This document shows, piece by piece, positions 1-6,350 of a DNA stretch of 14,036 nucleotides. Within the stretch, counting starts at the first letter, position 1; the number at the start of each line of letters is the position of its first letter. The notes under the pieces were generated by a model. That model was not told the origin of the DNA. It saw only the letters and a list, made by a program, of their open reading frames with translations, and did not search any database. The DNA is taken from positions 1 through 14,036 of the forward strand of contig JAFDZJ010000242.1 in assembly GCA_018266965.1 (NCBI GenBank), in the 5' to 3' direction. The stretch comes from Bacteroidota bacterium (lineage in GTDB: Bacteria; Bacteroidota; Bacteroidia; Flavobacteriales; Weeksellaceae). Both the position numbers and the translations under genes were made by a program.

Positions 1-1080
1 ATCGGAGGTACCAATGGAAAAGGTTCTACTAGCAATATGCTATCTTCAATTTTGCAAACCGAAGGTTATAAAGTCGGGTTGTACAATTCTCCCCATCTTA
101 TAGATTTTACCGAAAGAATTAAAGTAAATGGTAATAATTGCGACAAGAAATTTGTCTTTGATTTTATTCAGAAATTAAAAAAGTTGCCTGAAAATATTCG
201 TCCTTCTTTTTTTGAGTTTACTACCATTATGGCTTTTGAGTATTTCAAACAACAAAATGTTGATTTTGCTATCATAGAAGTCGGTTTGGGTGGAAGATTA
301 GACTCTACCAATATTATCAAACCTTTGGTAACAGCTATTACCAATGTTGAGTTGGACCACATGGATATTTTAGGAAACACAAAAGAACTTATAGCAAAAG
401 AAAAAGCTGGAATTATCAAAAAAAATACGCCGATAATTTCCGGAGACGAAGATGAAATAGTAAAAAACATAATCTCGGAGAAAGCCAAAGAAAATGGTGC
501 GGATTTTATTGATACAACAAGAATTCAAGTTAATTATTTGACAGATTTGCAAGGTAATTACCAAGGAAAAAATATAAAAGTAGTTTTGGGTTTAGTCAAT
601 GAATTGAGAAAATTGGGTATCCTTATTAAAGAATCTTCTGTGGTAGAAGGTTTGGAAAATGTACAAAAAAATACCAATTTCATTGGTAGATGGTATGAGT
701 TTTCAAAAAAACCTTTGACCATTTGCGACACCGGACACAATGAAGCCGGACTCACAAAAGTTTTTCAGCAACTGAATGAAATGTTGCAACACAAACATGA
801 TATTTTGGGATTTGTAAATGACAAAAAAATCGACCATGTTTTGGAAATTCTCCCAAATAACTCTACATTTTATTTTGTTAAACCATCTATCAACAGAGCG
901 AAAAATCCATTAGATTATGAAGATGAACTAAAAAAAGCAGGAATTGATTACAAAATATTTCAATCCGTACAGGAAGGTTATCTTTCTGCATTACAACGCA
1001 TTAAAAATAATGAGATAATTTTTATTGGAGGAATTAACTTTGTAGTTGGAGATTTCTTACAAAAAAATTTGCAGAAATAA
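1..1080 (+). CDS. folC: Folylpolyglutamate synthase / dihydrofolate synthase, 5' end cut off
   Basis: This enzyme adds glutamate to dihydropteroate or to folates in an ATP-dependent Mur-ligase-type reaction in the cytoplasm. The reading frame is open from base 1 and begins inside the P-loop (IGGTNGKGST), so about the first 40-50 residues lie outside the window. Other visible family marks are NSPHL, the VGLGGRLDSTN stretch, LDHMDILGNT, KEKAGIIK and, in the C-terminal domain, CDTGHNEAG in the place of the usual DGAHNP. A start at base 37 would cut through the P-loop and is not real. The stop codon TAA is at 1078-1080. The -33 element of the downstream tRNA promoter lies inside the last codons. 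The family assignment is secure; mono- or bifunctionality cannot be decided from the sequence. Confidence 0.95.
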   Translation: MGGTNGKGSTSNMLSSILQTEGYKVGLYNSPHLIDFTERIKVNGNNCDKKFVFDFIQKLKKLPENIRPSFFEFTTIMAFEYFKQQNVDFAIIEVGLGGRLDSTNIIKPLVTAITNVELDHMDILGNTKELIAKEKAGIIKKNTPIISGDEDEIVKNIISEKAKENGADFIDTTRIQVNYLTDLQGNYQGKNIKVVLGLVNELRKLGILIKESSVVEGLENVQKNTNFIGRWYEFSKKPLTICDTGHNEAGLTKVFQQLNEMLQHKHDILGFVNDKKIDHVLEILPNNSTFYFVKPSINRAKNPLDYEDELKKAGIDYKIFQSVQEGYLSALQRIKNNEIIFIGGINFVVGDFLQKNLQK

Positions 1081-1098
1081 TAATAAGCCGTATATTTG
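1068..1098 (+). promoter_or_regulatory. Bacteroidota-type promoter for the tRNA-Val pair
   Basis: TTTG at 1068-1071, a 19-nt spacer, then TATATTTG at 1091-1098 matches the Bacteroidota consensus TTTG-N19-TAnnTTTG exactly. The -33 part overlaps the 3' end of folC. Transcription should start near 1105, giving a leader of about 25 nt with a small GAGA-GCAA-TCTC hairpin before the first tRNA. Confidence 0.75.
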
Positions 1099-1130
1099 CA
1101 CCACTAAAAACGAGAGCAATCTCATGATTA

Positions 1131-1205
1131 GGGTTCTTAGCTCAGTTGGTTCAGAGCATCTGGTTTACACCCAGAGGGTCGGGGGTTCGAATCCCTCAGG
1201 ACCCA
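1131..1205 (+). tRNA. tRNA-Val (anticodon UAC), first copy
   Basis: A full cloverleaf can be drawn: acceptor GGGTTCT with AGGACCC, D stem GCTC/GAGC, anticodon stem TCTGG/CCAGA around loop TTTACAC (anticodon TAC, reads GTA and related Val codons), T stem GGGGG/CCCTC around TTCGAAT, discriminator A. The 3' CCA is not encoded and must be added afterwards. The sequence is identical to the second copy 107 bases downstream, so the pair arose by tandem duplication and is probably cotranscribed. Confidence 0.97.
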
Positions 1206-1237
1206 CAAAAAGGAAACGAAACCTTTAAAAAAAATTC

Positions 1238-1312
1238 GGGTTCTTAGCTCAGTTGGTTCAGAGCATCTGGTTTACACCCAGAGGGTCGGGGGTTCGAATC
1301 CCTCAGGACCCA
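1238..1312 (+). tRNA. tRNA-Val (anticodon UAC), second copy
   Basis: All 75 bases are identical to the copy at 1131-1205, with the same anticodon TAC and no encoded CCA. A 32-nt A-rich spacer separates the two. No promoter is visible in the spacer, so the pair is likely one transcript that ends at the hairpin terminator just behind this gene. Confidence 0.97.
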
Positions 1313-1313
1313 C

Positions 1314-1345
1314 AAAAAAATCTCACAGCAATGTGAGATTTTTTT
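1314..1345 (+). terminator. Intrinsic terminator of the tRNA-Val operon
   Basis: A seven-A run leads into a perfect 7-bp stem, TCTCACA (1321-1327) with TGTGAGA (1332-1338), closed by the loop GCAA and followed by seven T (1339-1345). The A and T runs can extend the stem, so the structure could also work on the other strand. Confidence 0.88.
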
Positions 1346-1367
1346 ATTTATGAAGTTCTTTGTCTAA

Positions 1368-1579
1368 GGGCAAACGGGTTAAAAAAACTATGTGAAAACC
1401 TTTAGGTTCTATGGATTCTTTAACGCCAATTATTCTATGTTTCTATGTGGTTTAACATTTTTACCATAACTTGTCCCAATACTTCGGGATAGAAACATAG
1501 GTTGTGGGTAACAATCAACAGAATTTGGCTTAGAAACATTGCTTTCACATTAGTATAGAATCCTTAAACCCGTTTGCCC
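1368..1579 (+). repeat. Palindromic MITE-like element, copy 1
   Basis: The 212-bp segment has terminal inverted repeats: GGGCAAACGGGTT (1368-1380) pairs with AACCCGTTTGCCC (1567-1579). The same 11 bases, GTTCTTTGTCT, lie just outside on both sides (1355-1365 and 1581-1591) and look like a target-site duplication. Inside is a stem of 12 bp (1435-1446 with 1489-1500). Long blocks match the reverse complement of 4741-4997 with few differences, so this is one copy of a repeat family. It has no coding capacity and would depend on a transposase elsewhere, if it moves by transposition. Confidence 0.75.
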
Positions 1580-1599
1580 TGTTCTTTGTCTTCTTGATG

Positions 1600-1629
1600 T
1601 TGAGAGTGGGAATAATATCACTACCTTTG
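1600..1629 (+). promoter_or_regulatory. Bacteroidota-type promoter of a candidate small RNA
   Basis: TTG at 1600-1602, a 19-nt spacer and TACCTTTG at 1622-1629 give the same architecture and spacing as the tRNA promoter at 1068-1098. It starts nine bases to the right of the flank repeat of palindromic element copy 1. No gene starts within a normal distance; a terminator follows at 1694. Confidence 0.68.
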
Positions 1630-1635
1630 CAAAAC

Positions 1636-1721
1636 AAAAGTGCCCGATTATACATTTACGCTATTTTTGAGCACTCTAAAATAAGAACATTTGACCCGGA
1701 CTTTATGCTCCGGGTTTTTTT
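1636..1721 (+). ncRNA. Candidate small RNA of about 85 nt
   Basis: This stretch lies between a consensus promoter (-7 box ends at 1629) and a strong intrinsic terminator (T run ends at 1721). The 5' end is estimated, about seven bases behind the -7 box. The 5' half can form a weak stem of AGTGC (1639-1643) with GCACT (1671-1675); the 3' half is the terminator hairpin. No known RNA family is recognised. It could instead be an attenuated leader that sometimes reads through to hsdM, about 280 bases on. An open frame across it is not convincing as a protein. Confidence 0.45.
1694..1721 (+). terminator. Intrinsic terminator ending the candidate small RNA
   Basis: A perfect GC-rich 7-bp stem, ACCCGGA (1694-1700) with TCCGGGT (1709-1715), closes an 8-nt loop and runs into seven T. 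It is the best terminator in the window and has no recognisable gene upstream of it other than the proposed small RNA. Confidence 0.85.
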
Positions 1722-1838
1722 GCACTATATAAAGTGGTATTTGATCTGCTTCGCATCATCAGAGGAGATTATAAATTAAATTATTGAAAATGATATTATA
1801 CGCAAAGTTGCAAAATATAAAATCCTTCAATAAAATAA

Positions 1839-1896
1839 TAAGACGCAAAAAAAGCGAAGATTTTTAATTTGAACATCGCTATAGCTTTGCGTCTTA
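1839..1896. repeat. Long stem-loop upstream of hsdM
   Basis: TAAGACGCAAA (1839-1849) pairs perfectly with TTTGCGTCTTA (1886-1896). An inner stem AGCGA (1853-1857) with TCGCT (1876-1880) can stack inside. No T run follows on the plus strand, so it is not a standard plus-strand terminator. The core word ACGCAA or its complement TTGCGT appears five times nearby (1800, 1843, 1887, 1926, 1934). The rest of 1722-2004 shows no gene and no perfect promoter; TATTTTAG at 1980-1987 is a one-mismatch -7 candidate for hsdM without a well-placed -33 partner. Confidence 0.6.
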
Positions 1897-2004
1897 AAAA
1901 CATAAAACCCTTAAAAATATGCTTATTGCGTCATTGCGTAAATTATTCCATAAATGTACAACAAGTAATAAGAATACTGTATTTTAGCAACTTCAAATAA
2001 TAAT

Positions 2005-3462
2005 ATGTTCACACAAGAATTACAATCCAAGATAGACCAAGTTTGGTTGGCGTTTCATAGTGGCGGTTTGTCCAATCCGCTTTCTGTTATAGAGCAGATT
2101 ACTTTTTTACTCTTCATCAAGCAGTTGGACGAACTACAAAACAGACTGCAACAAGAAGCCATCATTACCGGAGATTCGTCAGGGTTTATTTATAATGCCG
2201 AAAATATGGAGTTAAGATGGAGCAATTTCAAAAATATTTCTCCAGAAGAAATGTTCAGATTGTTTCAAAAAGAAAACGGGGTTTTCGATTTTATGAAAAA
2301 CTTTGGCGGGAAAAGTACGGCTTTCTCCAAGTTTATGAAAAATGCCACCTTTATGATTCCTACGCCCAGACTTCTTGCCCAAGTGGTAGAAATGTTGGAC
2401 AATATAGACATGAAAGACAAAGATACCAAAGGCGATTTGTACGAGTATATGTTGAGCAAACTCTCTACTGCCGGTAGCAATGGACAGTTCAGAACGCCAA
2501 GACACATCATCAAAATGATGGTAGAACTCACCAAGCCTACCACGGAAGATGTGGTATGCGATCCTTCTGCCGGAAGTTGTGGTTTTTTGGTGGGTGCTGC
2601 AGAATACATCAATACCCATTATAAACAGGAATTGCTAAAACCCGCAGTGCAAAATCATTATCAGAATGCACAATTTCAAGGGATGGAGTTTGATCCAACC
2701 ATGATCCGGATTGGTGCTATGAACCTCATTTTGCACGGTATAGAAAATCCACAGCTGAAAGATGTAGATTCTCTGTCCCAAGCCAATGCAGATTTTGAAG
2801 AAAAGGTATCTTTGATACTTGCCAATCCACCTTTCAAAGGGAGTTTGGACAAAGATGCGGTGGACGAAAAAGTAATTGCCATGGTCGATTCCAAAAAAAC
2901 AGAACTCTTGTTTTTGGGATTGATGCTGAAAGGACTAAAAATAGGTGGCAGATGTGCGGTGATTATCCCGGACGGTGTTTTGTTTGGTTCTTCTACAGCC
3001 CACAAAAAAATTAGAAAAGAATTGGTAGAAAACCAGGCCTTGCAAGCGGTAATCTCTATGCCTTCCGGGGTTTTCAAGCCTTATGCCGGAGTATCTACCG
3101 CCATACTTATTTTTGCCAAAACCAATGCCGGAGGTACAGACCAAGTTTGGTTTTACGATATGAAAGCCGATGGCTACAGCTTGGACGACAAGAGAAACCC
3201 TGTGAAAGAAAACGATATCCCAGATGTGGTTGCACGCTACCACAACCGAGAAAACGAAACGGATAGAACCAGAACAGAACAAAGTTTCTTTGTACCCAAA
3301 CAAGAAATTGCAGACAATGGATATGATCTTAGCATTAACAAATACAAAGAAGTAGTCTATGAGCAAAAAATATACGCCAAACCTGTAGAGATTATTGCCA
3401 ATATCCAAAAATTAGATGAGGAGAGGAGAGAGTTGATGGTTGAACTTTTAAAAATATTATAA
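2005..3462 (+). CDS. hsdM: Type I restriction-modification system, methyltransferase subunit HsdM
   Basis: HsdM is the N6-adenine methyltransferase subunit; two copies with one HsdS make the active methylase, and they also form the core of the restriction complex with HsdR. The 485-residue protein has the N-terminal helical HsdM domain (about 1-150), followed by the S-adenosylmethionine site DPSAGSCGFL (residues 186-195) and the catalytic NPPF at 274-277, in the order usual for this family. The length is typical. ATG at 2005 is preceded by an A-rich stretch without a Shine-Dalgarno sequence, normal for this phylum. The gene ends one base before the hsdS start, so the two are translationally coupled. 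Base composition is higher in G+C than in the variable parts of hsdS. No broken motif is seen. Confidence 0.96.
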   Translation: MFTQELQSKIDQVWLAFHSGGLSNPLSVIEQITFLLFIKQLDELQNRLQQEAIITGDSSGFIYNAENMELRWSNFKNISPEEMFRLFQKENGVFDFMKNFGGKSTAFSKFMKNATFMIPTPRLLAQVVEMLDNIDMKDKDTKGDLYEYMLSKLSTAGSNGQFRTPRHIIKMMVELTKPTTEDVVCDPSAGSCGFLVGAAEYINTHYKQELLKPAVQNHYQNAQFQGMEFDPTMIRIGAMNLILHGIENPQLKDVDSLSQANADFEEKVSLILANPPFKGSLDKDAVDEKVIAMVDSKKTELLFLGLMLKGLKIGGRCAVIIPDGVLFGSSTAHKKIRKELVENQALQAVISMPSGVFKPYAGVSTAILIFAKTNAGGTDQVWFYDMKADGYSLDDKRNPVKENDIPDVVARYHNRENETDRTRTEQSFFVPKQEIADNGYDLSINKYKEVVYEQKIYAKPVEIIANIQKLDEERRELMVELLKIL

Positions 3463-3463
3463 T

Positions 3464-4576
3464 GTGAAAAAGGTATTTATAAAAGATATTACAAATAATC
3501 TTGATAACCTACGAAAACCTCTAAATCAACAAGAAAGAGATCAAAAAACTGTTTATGGATTATATCCTTATATTGGTGCAAATAATATTCAGGGATATAT
3601 TGATGAATTTTTATTTGATATGAAAATTTTATGTATTTCTGAAGATGGAGGTTCATGGGGTGCAAATCAAATTTGTGCAAAAATTTATAATGAAAAATGT
3701 TGGGTAAATAACCATGCTCATGTATTAATTGAGAAAAATGAAGATACTAATTTAGAATATCTAATGCATTATTTGAATTTCACTGATTTAAATAGTTTTA
3801 TTACTGGTACAACTCGGGGGAAATTAACTAAAGCAAAATTAGAAAGTATCCAAATCCCGCTTCCCTCTCTTGCTACGCAAAAAGCGATTGCGGAGAAGCT
3901 GGACAAAGCCGATGCTTTAAGGAAAAAAGACCAAGAACTCCTTGCACAATATGATGAATTGGCACAGTCTATTTTTATAGAAATGTTTGGCGACCCGGTG
4001 AAAAATGAAAAGGGGTGGGAAGTGATGATAGTAGATAAAATTACATTACCAATAAAAAATTTAGGTAGAGAAACTAAACCTGATTATATTGAATATGTAG
4101 ATATTTCATCTGTGGATAATATAAGAAAGAAAATTGTTAGCACAACTTCTTATAAGATTGATAAAAGACCTTCAAGAGCTCAGCAAATTCTAAAAGCTGG
4201 CGATGTATTATTATCAACAGTTCGTCCAAATTTAAAAAATATTGCAGTAAATAATTGTGATGGATTTATTGGGTCAACAGGATTTTTTGTTTTTAGGTGT
4301 AAAAATGAATTAATAGATGAAAATTTTCTATTTGAATTTTTAAATTCAGATTCTGTGACTAGTAAATTTGAAGGAATGGTATCTGGTGCTAATTATCCTG
4401 CTTTAAAAGCATCAGATATTAGAAATTTTAATGTAATTCTTCCACCACTTTCCCTCCAAACCGCATTTGCAGAAATGATAAAGAATATAGAGGCACAGAA
4501 GGTTTTGGTAAAAAGTCAGGCACAGCAGTCGGAAGATTTGTTTCAGGCGTTGTTGCAGGAGAGTTTTTCTTTTTAG
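3464..4576 (+). CDS. hsdS: Type I restriction-modification system, specificity subunit HsdS
   Basis: HsdS reads the two halves of the bipartite target sequence and holds the HsdM and HsdR subunits. The 370-residue protein has the expected layout: first target-recognition domain (about 1-132), central conserved helix starting LPSLATQKAIAEKLDKADAL (from 133) and ending MFGDP (174-178), second target-recognition domain (about 185-325), and a second helix starting LPPLSLQ (326-332). The start is GTG at 3464, one base behind the hsdM stop; no in-frame ATG is near. The recognition domains are visibly more AT-rich (17/60 G+C at 3601-3660, 16/60 at 4261-4320) than the central helix (23/60 at 3901-3960), which fits exchange of recognition domains between alleles. 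The target sequence cannot be predicted here. Confidence 0.93.
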   Translation: MKKVFIKDITNNLDNLRKPLNQQERDQKTVYGLYPYIGANNIQGYIDEFLFDMKILCISEDGGSWGANQICAKIYNEKCWVNNHAHVLIEKNEDTNLEYLMHYLNFTDLNSFITGTTRGKLTKAKLESIQIPLPSLATQKAIAEKLDKADALRKKDQELLAQYDELAQSIFIEMFGDPVKNEKGWEVMIVDKITLPIKNLGRETKPDYIEYVDISSVDNIRKKIVSTTSYKIDKRPSRAQQILKAGDVLLSTVRPNLKNIAVNNCDGFIGSTGFFVFRCKNELIDENFLFEFLNSDSVTSKFEGMVSGANYPALKASDIRNFNVILPPLSLQTAFAEMIKNIEAQKVLVKSQAQQSEDLFQALLQESFSF

Positions 4577-4714
4577 TAACTCTTATTTCTGTAAAAAAGA
4601 GTAGCTATATCATTTGTGATATATAAAAGAGTAGCTAATTGTTTAGTTACTCTTATTTCAAACAAAAAGAGTAGCTATATCATTTGTGCTATATAAAAGA
4701 GTAGTTATTTCATT
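4575..4714 (+). repeat. Tandem 70-bp repeat directly behind hsdS
   Basis: Unit A (4575-4644) and unit B (4645-4714) agree at about 60 of 70 positions; the first unit starts within the hsdS stop codon. Each unit carries AAAAGAGTAG twice and AGTNACTCTT once, which can pair with AAGAGTAGCT. Unit A also has the hairpin TATATCA-TTTG-TGATATA (4606-4623), changed by one base in unit B. No T run follows. It may help to end the hsdMS transcript or protect its 3' end. Confidence 0.8.
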
Positions 4715-4740
4715 TGTTGGTCTTTTAAGAAATGACGATG

Positions 4741-4997
4741 AAAACAGGTTTAAGTATTCTATACTAATGTGAAATCGCCATGATTCACTAAACGCAAACA
4801 TCAATGAAGATTAGCGATTGCATATGACCATTAAAAACAATAAATATCTACATGTGAAAGCAAAGCTTCTATGCCAACTTCTGTTGATTGTTGCCCACAA
4901 CCTATGTTTCTATGTGGTTTAATATTTTTACCACATAGAAACATAGAATAATTGGTGTCAAGGAATCCATAGAACCTAAAGGTTTTCACTTAGTTTT
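4741..4997 (-). repeat. Palindromic MITE-like element, copy 2, opposite orientation
   Basis: The reverse complement of this segment matches copy 1 (1384-1579) in three blocks with 4 differences in 68, about 5 in 62 and 2 in 29 bases. The centre is a perfect 17-bp stem, CTATGTTTCTATGTGGT (4902-4918) with its complement at 4930-4946 and an 11-nt loop. An extra 85 bp not found in copy 1 lies between two ATGTGAAA repeats (4767 and 4852). The outer ends are less clear than in copy 1; TAAGAAA on both sides (4726-4732, 5002-5008) is a weak candidate for a flank duplication. 4998-5119 holds a small TTGCG-ATTT-CGCAA hairpin but no gene. Confidence 0.72.
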
Positions 4998-5119
4998 GAG
5001 GTAAGAAAGCAAATGTTAGTCTTGCGATTTCGCAAATGTTGTAACAGGGTTTTGGCAAATAACGAAAGGTAATACACATCTGTAAAACATTAATAAATAG
5101 CACTTTTGAATATTTTTTT

Positions 5120-5174
5120 GCAAATAATTATTTTTTATATGGCAAATAATTATTTACTTTGTAGCAAATAATTG
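5120..5174 (+). promoter_or_regulatory. Operator-like array of three 22-bp-spaced repeats before fic
   Basis: GCAAATAATT occurs at 5120, 5142 and 5164, exactly 22 bp (two helical turns) apart. In the first two copies it extends to the perfect palindrome AAATAATTATTT (5122-5133, 5144-5155), the type of site a dimeric regulator binds. The last copy ends three bases before the fic ATG. TTACTTTG (5154-5161), one base off the -7 consensus, lies between copies 2 and 3. A further GCAAATAA sits at 5055, 65 bp upstream and close to the same helical phase. Confidence 0.65.
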
Positions 5175-5177
5175 TCT

Positions 5178-6338
5178 ATGACGGCAAAGTTTAATCCTTA
5201 CGAGCTCACTTTATTACAACCAGACTTTGATTCTCCTCTTACTGACCTTATTATAGAGCTGGAGCATCTTCGTAAAAAAGAATTAGGAGGCTCCACTCAT
5301 CCTGAAGTTTTTTTTCAGCTAAAGACTGTTTTTCATTGGTTGGAAAGTATGGGTTCTGCGAGGATAGAGGGGAATAACACGACCATTGCAGAGTATGTAG
5401 AAACTAAGATTGAAGATGAACCTAAGAGCCAAAATGCCAAGCTTTTGGAAATTGATAATATAGATGAAGCTATGGCTTTTGTAGAGGATACTGTTGTAGA
5501 TTATCCTATTGATAAAATGATGATTAGCGAACTGCATAAAATTGCGGTCAATAATCTGCCTCCTCCACCTAACGGAGAGGGAGATATAACACCCGGAAAA
5601 TACAGAAGCCACAATATTAAAATTAATAATTCTGCCCATTTGCCTCCGGATTCTTTTTTAATAGAGGATTATATGGACGAATTGTTTCGTTTTATCAATA
5701 CCGAACATTCTACTAAATACGACTTACTAAAAGCAGCTATCGCACACCATAGGTTTGTGTGGATTCACCCTTTTGGAAATGGAAATGGTAGAGCAGTAAG
5801 ACTTTTTACTTATGCCATGCTGGTAAAAAGTGGTTTGAACCTAAATGCAGGAAGAATTGTAAACCCAACTGCTGTATTTTGCAGCAATAGAAATACCTAT
5901 TATGATATGCTTTCCAAAGCTGACACAGGCACAAGAGAAGGGATATTAGAATGGTGCGAATATGTATTGAGAGGATTAAAAGAGGAAATTGAAAAAATTG
6001 ATAAGTTGTCAGACTATCATTTTCTGAAATCTAATATCTTAATTCCTGCTATCAATTATTCATTAGAAAGAAAATTCATTACAGATATAGAAGCGAAAAT
6101 CCTTAGAAAAACGGTTGAAGAACAAATCATTAAAAATGAAGATTTAAAGGAAATTTTCTCATCTAAAAACACCTCACAAATTTCTAGGGAAATTAAAAAA
6201 TTGGTGGATAAAAAAATGCTAGTCCCGGAAGAGTTGGGAGCTAGAAGATATATTCTGAATTTCCAAAACAATCATCTTCTAAGAGGAGTTATCAAGATTC
6301 TCGGAGAAGAAGGTTTCTTGCCTGTTAATGATAATTAA
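5178..6338 (+). CDS. Fic-domain protein (class II type, likely AMP-transferase) with C-terminal winged-helix segment
   Basis: Fic proteins transfer AMP, or less often other phosphate groups, to hydroxyl side chains of target proteins. The complete active-site motif HPFGNGNGRAVR is at residues 197-208, with the catalytic His197. The N-terminal SARIEGN (60-66) fits the inhibitory helix motif (S/T)xxxE(G/N), so the enzyme is of the class in which the own N-terminal domain blocks ATP binding until released. The last ~90 residues, with SREIKKLVDKKMLVPEELG and an ending ...RRYILNF, look like a winged helix-turn-helix. I place the start at ATG 5178; a TTG at 5172 falls inside an operator repeat. The gene lies between hsdS and hsdR, 12 nt before the latter, so both are probably one transcript. 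Target and possible regulatory role are not known. Confidence 0.9.
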   Translation: MTAKFNPYELTLLQPDFDSPLTDLIIELEHLRKKELGGSTHPEVFFQLKTVFHWLESMGSARIEGNNTTIAEYVETKIEDEPKSQNAKLLEIDNIDEAMAFVEDTVVDYPIDKMMISELHKIAVNNLPPPPNGEGDITPGKYRSHNIKINNSAHLPPDSFLIEDYMDELFRFINTEHSTKYDLLKAAIAHHRFVWIHPFGNGNGRAVRLFTYAMLVKSGLNLNAGRIVNPTAVFCSNRNTYYDMLSKADTGTREGILEWCEYVLRGLKEEIEKIDKLSDYHFLKSNILIPAINYSLERKFITDIEAKILRKTVEEQIIKNEDLKEIFSSKNTSQISREIKKLVDKKMLVPEELGARRYILNFQNNHLLRGVIKILGEEGFLPVNDN

Positions 6339-6350
6339 AACTAACCCACT

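Noticed and set aside
1046..1228. Small open frame of 60 codons
   Set aside because: It runs through the end of folC and the whole first tRNA in another frame; it is a shadow.
1131..1312. Integration site (att) in the tRNA-Val genes for the accessory block
   Set aside because: The tRNA 3' end sequence TTCGAATCCCTC is not found again in the window apart from the second tRNA copy, and no integrase gene is present.
1594..1779. Small open frame of 61 codons over the candidate small RNA
   Set aside because: It begins within the promoter and crosses the terminator; composition and start context do not support a protein.
2212..3077. Several open frames of 86-135 codons in other frames across hsdM
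   Set aside because: They are shadows of the strongly supported hsdM frame and show no family features.
3464..4576. Phase-variable hsdS inversion system within hsdS
   Set aside because: No second or partial hsdS copy and no recombinase gene exist in the window; only the distant inverted elements remain as candidates.
5120..5174. CRISPR-like array
   Set aside because: The repeats are only 10-12 bases with 22-bp period, the spacers are AT-rich and short, and no cas genes are near; operator sites fit better.
5172..5177. TTG start of fic two codons upstream
   Set aside because: It lies within the third operator repeat; the ATG at 5178 is a better start in this phylum, though only experiment can decide.
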